Part shown: positions 58,230 to 64,000 of the stretch, in pieces
Layout of the letters: the number at the start of each line of letters is the position of its first letter
Position numbering within the stretch: the stretch's first letter is position 1
Source of the DNA: Devosia sp.
GTDB lineage: Bacteria > Pseudomonadota > Alphaproteobacteria > Rhizobiales > Devosiaceae
Length of the DNA stretch: 64,000 bases
Assembly (NCBI RefSeq): GCF_014860165.1
Contig: NZ_JACZKG010000046.1
Coordinates: 1-64,000 of the forward strand
Reading direction: 5' to 3'
Made by a program: the position numbers and the translations under genes
The notes under the pieces: generated by a model
Database searches by the model: none
What the model was told of the DNA's origin: nothing
Seen by the model: the letters and a program-made list of their open reading frames with translations, nothing else

Positions 58230-58843
58230 TGGGCTTGCACGCGTGGGTCAGCCCACATGCCATAGCCTTCCTTGCCGATGGCCGCACTTTCCTTGAGATC
58301 GGGACGCAACAGATTTCCCGCACGATCTTTTTCGAGCCTCAAGAAGCCGGTGGAAACAAGCTGTTCCTCCAGGTTGTAAACACTGTCCATTGCGCCGGGA
58401 AAGTAGACGTACACGTAGCAGCTAACGTCTTGCTCGGCCGCGTTCTGCTCGGAAACAAAGGCACGGCAATAGACAACCTTGGGGTTTTCCAGCTCCGTGC
58501 TCAGGCCGCTCAGGGCCCAGTCTGCGCAGCTCCCGGTAAAGCCTTCACTCTGGTTGACCATGTCACCATTACACGCCTCAAGCCCATAGAGCTTGACCAC
58601 TGTGTTTGCATTCACACGAAACTGAGTGCCCGAAATCGCCTTGAAGCCGTCAGCCGACGCGTACCCTTTGCGCTCAACTACAGCACCGGTTGCGTCTGAA
58701 TACTCCATGACCAGTACGGTTTTGCCTGGAGCGGCCAGTGAGCGGACATAGCTCTGGTCTACGGGCTCGATCGCATGCGCCCACGCAACCGTTCCCGCAA
58801 GCATGAGGACGGTCAGACCAACAGTGTTGCCCTTGTGCGTCAT
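58226..58843 (-). CDS. secreted SNase-like protein, third copy
   Basis: A 205-residue exported protein with signal peptide (GLTVLMLAGTVAWAHA). Later blocks VVKLYGLEACNGDMVNQ, GSCADWALSGLSTEL, QLVSTGFLRLEKDRAGNLLR and GKEGYGMWADPRVQAQ follow the same order as in the two downstream proteins. It overlaps the next gene by four bases (ATGA). First gene of the minus-strand polycistron, divergent from the virB cluster. Confidence 0.65.
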   Translation of the reverse strand: MTHKGNTVGLTVLMLAGTVAWAHAIEPVDQSYVRSLAAPGKTVLVMEYSDATGAVVERKGYASADGFKAISGTQFRVNANTVVKLYGLEACNGDMVNQSEGFTGSCADWALSGLSTELENPKVVYCRAFVSEQNAAEQDVSCYVYVYFPGAMDSVYNLEEQLVSTGFLRLEKDRAGNLLRPDLKESAAIGKEGYGMWADPRVQAQ

Positions 58844-58988
58844 GATGGGTGTATCCTTATTTAGATATCTCTAAGTCACTTTTGGGGTTTCGAATTCGGA
58901 GCTATCGCGGTACTAGAAATCGTAACGAGAGCTTAATAAGCAGATTTTAGCCGCTTTGTAACCCCTTGGACAACGCGCGGAGCCAACC

Positions 58989-59870
58989 ATGCGACGCAGT
59001 TCGCCCCTTCTAAGATTCTGCGGAACATTCGCGACTTTGGTTGCCATCGTGCCCAGTTCATCGGCCCAAGGACAGCCACTTGCTATTGATATAGTTACAT
59101 TTTTTCCGCCTCAACAGACAGAACTGGATGCAGCAACCGTCCTGACATTATCGGATCAGCCCGCAGCGGACGATTTCGCATTTGGCGCTGATGGGGTGGT
59201 CTTAAGCGTTGATGAGGCACCCGTCCGGGAAAATCTTGCGAACGAAATCGGGTATGCCAAACCTATTCAAGCATCACCCGAGCTTTCGGTCGATCTTCCC
59301 GATACAGGTATCTATAACGTTGCTGAGTGCGGTCCATCGCCATTCACGGTCGATCAGATCCAGCAGATGGTGACCGAGGCTGCAGAACGCCACAATGTCG
59401 ACATTTCGCTCGCCGTGGCGATTGCCCACGCGGAAAGCCGATTTGACCGGCAACGCAACTCGCCGGCAGGCGCGCGCGGTCCTATGCAGTTGATGCCAGA
59501 CACAGCAGAACGCTTCGGCGTCAGCGACGCTTGCGATGCTGCAACCAACATTGATGGCGGCGTGCGCTATCTGGCTTGGCTCACAGCGAAATTCGGCAAT
59601 CCCCTGCTCGTGGCTGCCGCCTACAATGCCGGCGAAGGCCGGGTCATGGAATATGGCGGGGTGCCGCCGATATTCGAGACGGTCGACTATCTTGCGACCG
59701 TCGTGAATTACCAGATGGGCATCGAGATCGAGCCTGGTGGAAAAACGACACCAGCAGTTGCGCCCGGCAGCCCGGCTTCGGGCATGGCTCCACTCTCTTC
59801 GGCGCCCATTGGCGGCATCATCCAAGCAACCAAGCCCGGCGAATTTGTCGCTGGGGTGATGGAATTTTAG
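58989..59870 (+). CDS. virB1: lytic transglycosylase (VirB1-like)
   Basis: A 293-residue exported SLT-domain protein. N-terminal signal (CGTFATLVAIVPSSSAQG), a linker, then the goose-lysozyme-like domain from about residue 125: DISLAVAIAHAESRFDRQRN with the catalytic Glu, GARGPMQLMPDTAERFGV, AAAYNAGEGRVMEYGGVPP. It opens peptidoglycan for the secretion channel. Start ATG 58989, 145 bases from the divergent nuclease-like genes. First gene of the virB operon. Confidence 0.9.
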   Translation: MRRSSPLLRFCGTFATLVAIVPSSSAQGQPLAIDIVTFFPPQQTELDAATVLTLSDQPAADDFAFGADGVVLSVDEAPVRENLANEIGYAKPIQASPELSVDLPDTGIYNVAECGPSPFTVDQIQQMVTEAAERHNVDISLAVAIAHAESRFDRQRNSPAGARGPMQLMPDTAERFGVSDACDAATNIDGGVRYLAWLTAKFGNPLLVAAAYNAGEGRVMEYGGVPPIFETVDYLATVVNYQMGIEIEPGGKTTPAVAPGSPASGMAPLSSAPIGGIIQATKPGEFVAGVMEF

Positions 59871-59889
59871 CGCAGTGAAAGGACTATCC

Positions 59890-60234
59890 ATGCTTAGAAT
59901 CTGGCCGACCAAGACCCTCCGCAAGTATGGCCTGGCCGTCCCGGTGACGGTCGCGGTGCAGATGGCCTTACCGTCCCATGCCTATGCGCAGGGTCAGGGG
60001 GGTAGTGGTGGCGCGTTCGGTCCTTTGGAAGCAGCCGTCCAAATGATCGTGGATTTTGTGACCGGTCCTTTTGGCCGGTCGCTGGCGATCATCGCCGTCA
60101 TCTCTCTTGGCTTCATGGCCTTTGCTGGCCGGCTGTCGTGGTTCACGGCGGGCGCGGTTGTGATCGGCATTGGTCTGGTGTTCGGCGCACCGGCCATGGT
60201 CGACGCGCTGATCGGCACCGTTGGCGGCAACTGA
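59890..60234 (+). CDS. virB2: type IV secretion pilin, VirB2/TrbC family
   Basis: A 114-residue prepilin. Long signal sequence (KYGLAVPVTVAVQMALPSHA, cleavage after AYA), a short glycine-rich mature N-terminus (QGQGGSGGAFGPLE), then two hydrophobic helices around a small basic turn (GRSLAIIAVISLGFMAFAGR, WFTAGAVVIGIGLVFGAPAM). ATG 59890 follows AAGGA; GTG 59875 is less likely. The stop overlaps the virB3 start. Confidence 0.9.
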   Translation: MLRIWPTKTLRKYGLAVPVTVAVQMALPSHAYAQGQGGSGGAFGPLEAAVQMIVDFVTGPFGRSLAIIAVISLGFMAFAGRLSWFTAGAVVIGIGLVFGAPAMVDALIGTVGGN

Positions 60235-60530
60235 TGGACCCACAAGATGTCGATCCAGACATCACCCCTTTGGTGATCGGGCTAACCCGATCCCCAACGC
60301 TTTGGGGCGTGCCCTACATGGCGATCGTTCTGGTGGTCGGGCTGGGCATTATCGCGTGGCTGGCGACAAACTCGCTTTGGTCGCTGCTCGTCGTTCCTGC
60401 CGCCTATCTGGTCCTTTTCAGCCTTTGCGCGCGCGACGCCCGCATCCTGGACGTCCTGCAGATCACTTCACGCCGTACTCCCCGTACTCGGAACAAGGGG
60501 TTTTGGGGCACAAACTCATATGGACCATAG
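60234..60530 (+). CDS. virB3: type IV secretion protein VirB3
   Basis: A 98-residue inner-membrane protein with the family form: polar start, GLTRSPTLWGVPYMAIVLVV and a second hydrophobic stretch (WSLLVVPAAYLVLFSLCARD). It starts within the virB2 stop (TGATG). Positioned directly before virB4, as usual. Confidence 0.9.
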   Translation: MDPQDVDPDITPLVIGLTRSPTLWGVPYMAIVLVVGLGIIAWLATNSLWSLLVVPAAYLVLFSLCARDARILDVLQITSRRTPRTRNKGFWGTNSYGP

Positions 60531-60533
60531 GCC

Positions 60534-62936
60534 ATGCTGAATGCGCTGCGCGACGAAATGGGATTTGGAGGTCCTTTGAAGGGCGAAGCCCTGATGAGCC
60601 GCCATATTCCCTATACGCGACACGTGGCGGATAGCGTTCTGCGGTTGCAGAATGGCGCGCTGATGAGCGTTATCAAGCTCAACGGTCTGTTTTTCCAGAC
60701 TGAAGATCAGGCTGAAATCAACCTTCGGTCCGCGGTGCAAAACACGTTGATCCGCGCTCTCGGATCAAGCCGGTTCTCGGTCTGGTCCACCGTGGTGCGC
60801 CGGGAGCTCAAGCCATCGCTCCCGAGCGACTTTGACGATCCGTTCTGCCGGGAACTGGACGAGCGCTATCAGGCCCGCCTGGCCCAAAAGCGCATGTTCA
60901 CAAACGATATTTTTCTCACCATCGTAAGCTCAGATCTGAAAGGCGCGCTTGGGCTCAGTGATCAGGTCAAACGCCTGTGGGACCGCTCCAACGGCAACGC
61001 CATAACCACCCAGCAGTTGCGCGAGTCCGCCTCCGATCTGGAAGAACATGTCGCCAATGTCGCGGGCGGCCTTGCCAAATATGGGGCGCGAGTTCTGGGC
61101 ATCGTGCGTCGTGACGGCGATCCCTACTCGGAGCCGTGCGAATTCCTCGAGCTGATCCTGTCCGGTGGCGTGTCGCGGCAAATGCGACTGGCCCGCATGG
61201 CGATCAATGGCTATGTCGGGTCGGCGCGGCTGCACTTCGGCAAACGCGCCATGCAGGTTCAGGCGGCGGCCGAGGCCGATGATCGGTTCGGCGCCATGCT
61301 CTCCATCAAGGAGTATCCGCCCTTTACCGGGCCGGGGATGCTGGACGGCCTACTGCAGCTTCCGCACGAATTCATCCTGACCCAGTCGTTTTCAATCTCA
61401 GACAAGCCGATTGCTCAGGAACGCATCACGCGCCTCAAGCGCCAGATCGCGGCATCCGACGAGGCCGGCAGCGCCGTCGAGGAGAATATCGACCGGGCGC
61501 TCAACCAGCTTGCCAATCAAGAGGCGGTCTTTGGCGTCCATCATCTGAGCCTTTTGGCAATCGGCCGCTCGAATGAAAAACTGGGCAAGGTCGTATCGGA
61601 CCTGGGCGCAAGCCTGACCGACATGAACATCAATTGGGTGCGTGAAGACCTAAATCTTGAAGCGGCATTTTGGGCGCAATTGCCGGGAAACCACGGCTAT
61701 ATCGCGCGTGGGGCGATGCTTTCGAGCTCCAATTTTACCGGCCTGTCCTCGATGCATAATTTTGCGCAGGGACGGGAAGAGGCTCCGCACTGGAATCTCC
61801 CGATTTCGATCCTCGAAACCACATCGCAAACGCCTTATTGGTTCAACTTCCACCAACGCGACATCGGTCATTTTCTTGTCACCGGACCAACCGGCTCAGG
61901 CAAGACAGTAGCAATGACCTTCCTCTTGGCGCAGAGCTTCCGCGTCTCGCCACGGCCCCGCGCCGTGTTCTTTGACAAGGATCGCGGCGCGGAAATTTTC
62001 ATCCGTGCCATGGGCGGCTCCTATGAAGTGCTGACGCCCGGGACGCCGACGGGTTTCAACCCGCTCCAGCTGCCCGACAATGCCGAAAACCGAGATTTCT
62101 TGAACCGGCTGGTCAAAGTGATGGTAGGCGGTGAGCTGAGCCTGTCGCAGTCGGACAATGATCTGATCGAGCAGGGCATTACCCAGACCATGCAGCAGGG
62201 GCTGGAACGTCGCAATCTGGCGACGCTGGCCGCTTTGATGGCGGGGCGAAACCGAGCCGATAGCAATGATCTGGCCGCACGGCTGCGCCCCTGGTTTGAT
62301 GGCGACAAGGCTTGGCTGTTCAATGCACCAACCGACGCTCTGAGCCTGGGTGGCACTCGCTGCTTTGGCTTCGATATGACCAATATCCTGAGCAATACCG
62401 AAGTTCGGACCCCGGCGTTGATGTATATCTATCATCGCCTGGACGAGTTGCTGAACGGCGAGCCGGTCATGTTCTTCATGGACGAAGGCTGGCAGCTTTT
62501 GTCCGATCCGACCTTTAGCCACTTCATCATGGATAAGATGAAAACGATCCGTAAGCTCAACGGCATCGTGGGTTTTGGCACGCAGTCGGCTGCCGACATC
62601 GCCAAATCGTCCGTGTCCCATACCTTGATCGAGCAGTCATCGACCAACATCCATTTCCCCAATCCGCGCGCGGACGAGGAAAGCTACATCAAGCGCTTTG
62701 GCCTTACGGCCAAGGAATTTGGCTTCATCAAAACCACGGCGCCGGAGTCGCGCACGTTTCTGATCAAGCATGGCAATGACTCGGTGATCGCCAAGCTCGA
62801 TCTCTCCACCATGCCGGAAATGGTCAAGGTTCTCTCTGGCAGACGCGAGACAATTGCCGAGTGCGAAGTGCTGCGCAGGGAACATGGCAACGACCCTGCG
62901 GACTGGCTCGAGCTGTTCATGAAGGGGAGTAACTGA
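60534..62936 (+). CDS. virB4: type IV secretion ATPase VirB4
   Basis: An 800-residue VirB4/CagE ATPase. N-terminal CagE domain, then the motor: Walker A GPTGSGKTVAM near residue 450, Walker B PVMFFMDEGWQLL near residue 645, and the RAxE/Q-rich C-terminus including GFGTQSAADIAKSSVSHTLI. It energises pilus assembly and transfer at the inner membrane. Length is normal. The stop overlaps the start of the next gene (TGATG). Confidence 0.95.
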   Translation: MLNALRDEMGFGGPLKGEALMSRHIPYTRHVADSVLRLQNGALMSVIKLNGLFFQTEDQAEINLRSAVQNTLIRALGSSRFSVWSTVVRRELKPSLPSDFDDPFCRELDERYQARLAQKRMFTNDIFLTIVSSDLKGALGLSDQVKRLWDRSNGNAITTQQLRESASDLEEHVANVAGGLAKYGARVLGIVRRDGDPYSEPCEFLELILSGGVSRQMRLARMAINGYVGSARLHFGKRAMQVQAAAEADDRFGAMLSIKEYPPFTGPGMLDGLLQLPHEFILTQSFSISDKPIAQERITRLKRQIAASDEAGSAVEENIDRALNQLANQEAVFGVHHLSLLAIGRSNEKLGKVVSDLGASLTDMNINWVREDLNLEAAFWAQLPGNHGYIARGAMLSSSNFTGLSSMHNFAQGREEAPHWNLPISILETTSQTPYWFNFHQRDIGHFLVTGPTGSGKTVAMTFLLAQSFRVSPRPRAVFFDKDRGAEIFIRAMGGSYEVLTPGTPTGFNPLQLPDNAENRDFLNRLVKVMVGGELSLSQSDNDLIEQGITQTMQQGLERRNLATLAALMAGRNRADSNDLAARLRPWFDGDKAWLFNAPTDALSLGGTRCFGFDMTNILSNTEVRTPALMYIYHRLDELLNGEPVMFFMDEGWQLLSDPTFSHFIMDKMKTIRKLNGIVGFGTQSAADIAKSSVSHTLIEQSSTNIHFPNPRADEESYIKRFGLTAKEFGFIKTTAPESRTFLIKHGNDSVIAKLDLSTMPEMVKVLSGRRETIAECEVLRREHGNDPADWLELFMKGSN

Positions 62937-64000
62937 TGAAGCGAACCCTTTTTGTGATGGCGATCTGTGCGGCTGCAATGATGGCTGCGGTCCCGGTAGT
63001 GGCGCAAGTGCCTGTCAGTGATGAGGCGATCGAGGGCGAACGATCAGAACGGGACAGCACCACGACCGAAATTGGTACGACGGACAGCAGTCGCGCGGTC
63101 GTTTCGACCAACATAACCTGCTCCATGTATCGCCCCTCCACGCGAGACGATCCGAACGATGCAATGGTCCGCAACCCAGAAATTGCGGGCCTGGTTCGCC
63201 GGGTAGCGCGCGAGGAAGGCATCGATGAAGAGATCTTCATGGCCTTGGTCTACCAGGAAAGCCGGCTGAACCCCTGCATTGGTTCCTCGGCCGGCGCCTA
63301 CGGATTGGCTCAGCTTATGCCGGGAACGGCAGAGGATTTGGGTGTCAATCGGCATAACATCGAGCAGAACTTACGCGGCGGCGCACGCTATTTTCGCCGT
63401 CAGCTCAACGCCCATGGTGGCAATGTATCCCTCGCCTTGGCTGCCTATAATGCCGGCCCAGGCAACGTTTCCAAATACGGCGGCATCCCGCCGTTCAAGG
63501 AAACCCAGGACTATGTTCGCAACATCACGACCCGCTGGATTCCTGCTCTGGGCGGCTTCGACATGTCAAGCATTCCGCTCAATTACGGCGGCGGATCTTC
63601 GGGTTACACCAACATGCGCGATGCCACGGTGAATGCCATGGGAGCAAGTCAGGGTGCTTCCGCCAACCTCGGCAATGTCACGACATGGCTGACACAGCTC
63701 GGCCAGCAACAGCCGGGTACCATGATTGAATCGTTCGATCACAATTCGACGGCGCGCAATGCCAACCTCGAATTGTTCAACCAGGCAATTGGCATGGCAG
63801 CGGTCTTTGCGGAATTGCTCAACAGCAAGAACGCGATGCAGCTCACCGATCAGTCGAGCACCGCGCAATCTCTCAATTCGACGCCCGGGCCTATCGAACC
63901 CGACCCAACCGAGCCGGTCGAAAATATCTGCGACGAGCCCGGCACGGCCTGGGACGACGAGACCGAGTCCTGTGTGGCGGAGCTTGAGCCCGCGGGGCGC
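62936..64000 (+). CDS. lytic transglycosylase in the virB5 position (partial)
   Basis: Frame open from ATG 62936 to the window edge (355 codons, no stop), so the C-terminus is missing. Signal peptide (VMAICAAAMMAAVPVVAQ), a low-complexity linker, then an SLT domain: DEEIFMALVYQESRLNPCIG with the catalytic Glu, GAYGLAQLMPGTAEDLGVNR, AAYNAGPGNVSKYGGIPP. A C-terminal region (GMAAVFAELLNSKNAM then a Cys-bearing acidic tail) is longer than in normal transglycosylases. In most virB clusters VirB5 lies here, so this protein may combine roles. Second SLT gene in the cluster. Confidence 0.85.
   Translation, partial: MKRTLFVMAICAAAMMAAVPVVAQVPVSDEAIEGERSERDSTTTEIGTTDSSRAVVSTNITCSMYRPSTRDDPNDAMVRNPEIAGLVRRVAREEGIDEEIFMALVYQESRLNPCIGSSAGAYGLAQLMPGTAEDLGVNRHNIEQNLRGGARYFRRQLNAHGGNVSLALAAYNAGPGNVSKYGGIPPFKETQDYVRNITTRWIPALGGFDMSSIPLNYGGGSSGYTNMRDATVNAMGASQGASANLGNVTTWLTQLGQQQPGTMIESFDHNSTARNANLELFNQAIGMAAVFAELLNSKNAMQLTDQSSTAQSLNSTPGPIEPDPTEPVENICDEPGTAWDDETESCVAELEPAGR

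Noticed and set aside
1..64000. CRISPR arrays, tRNA/rRNA genes, insertion sequences
   Set aside because: No regularly spaced repeats, no tRNA-like cloverleaf and no transposase-like frame were recognised on either strand.

Overview
The window looks like part of a large conjugative replicon (plasmid or integrative element) from an alphaproteobacterium, most likely a sphingomonad. The coding DNA is GC-rich, Shine-Dalgarno sites are mostly GGAG-like, several regulator genes appear leaderless, and the right end carries a LuxR/LuxI pair followed by a P-type (virB) conjugation cluster. No replication, partition, tRNA or rRNA gene is visible. The genus assignment is inference from gene content and style.

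About 54 kb (1-54,000) is a dense redox and thiol-stress island. The left part (1-14,600) holds small NAD(P)-dependent oxidoreductase modules, most with a divergent repressor or activator and a visible dyad operator: azoreductase/LysR, a TetR-controlled operon of coenzyme-F420-reductase-like and SDR proteins, BdcR/BdcA, TetR/SnoaL-NmrA, and RidA beside a decayed marR. The middle part (14,600-54,000) is built for repairing oxidised sulfur: four MsrA-type proteins, three single-cysteine MsrBs, two thioredoxins, a glutaredoxin, a VPGUxxT-type thioredoxin/MsrA-like fusion, a hydrolase-OsmC fusion, two AhpC/TlpA-like redoxins, a YeeE/YedE-like sulfur transporter, a cystine-type ABC importer, WrbA, and a sulfite-oxidase-like molybdoenzyme with its flavin reductase. 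Spare metabolic genes (GAPDH, NAD synthetase, aldehyde dehydrogenase, CorA, two transglutaminase-like proteins) lie among them. Oxidised-methionine or reactive-chlorine defence is the simplest reading.

Two dispersed cis-elements tie the island together. First, a 54-bp promoter element occurs 12 times: a LysR-type box (TATSGAAACTAT, then CTAT) abutting a TTGGGA-like -35, then 18 bp and a CATANT-like -10. Eleven copies point at stress genes. Second, a MarR-type palindrome (TATATGCG-NNN-CGCATATA and variants) occurs nine times. It sits exactly in the 17-bp -35/-10 spacer of the marR genes and also lies upstream of gap, the hydrolase-OsmC gene and two paralogous LysR genes. Two of the MarR proteins end in an identically placed C-x2-C-x4-C-x2-C cluster. 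I propose a two-tier circuit, Cys-MarR to LysR to a 12-promoter repair regulon; this is an inference.

The right end (54,379-64,000) is the transfer module: LuxR, LuxI, a small helical protein that may be a TraM-like antiactivator, a TrbM-like protein, three secreted nuclease-fold proteins on the minus strand, then lytic transglycosylase, VirB2, VirB3, VirB4 and a second lytic transglycosylase that runs off the window. An orphan copy of the 54-bp promoter at 54,022 marks the probable junction between island and backbone. Decay is visible in several places: an SDR without its cofactor motif, a frameshifted marR fragment, a paralogue interrupted by an amber codon, and an unidentified remnant near 39,720-40,080.
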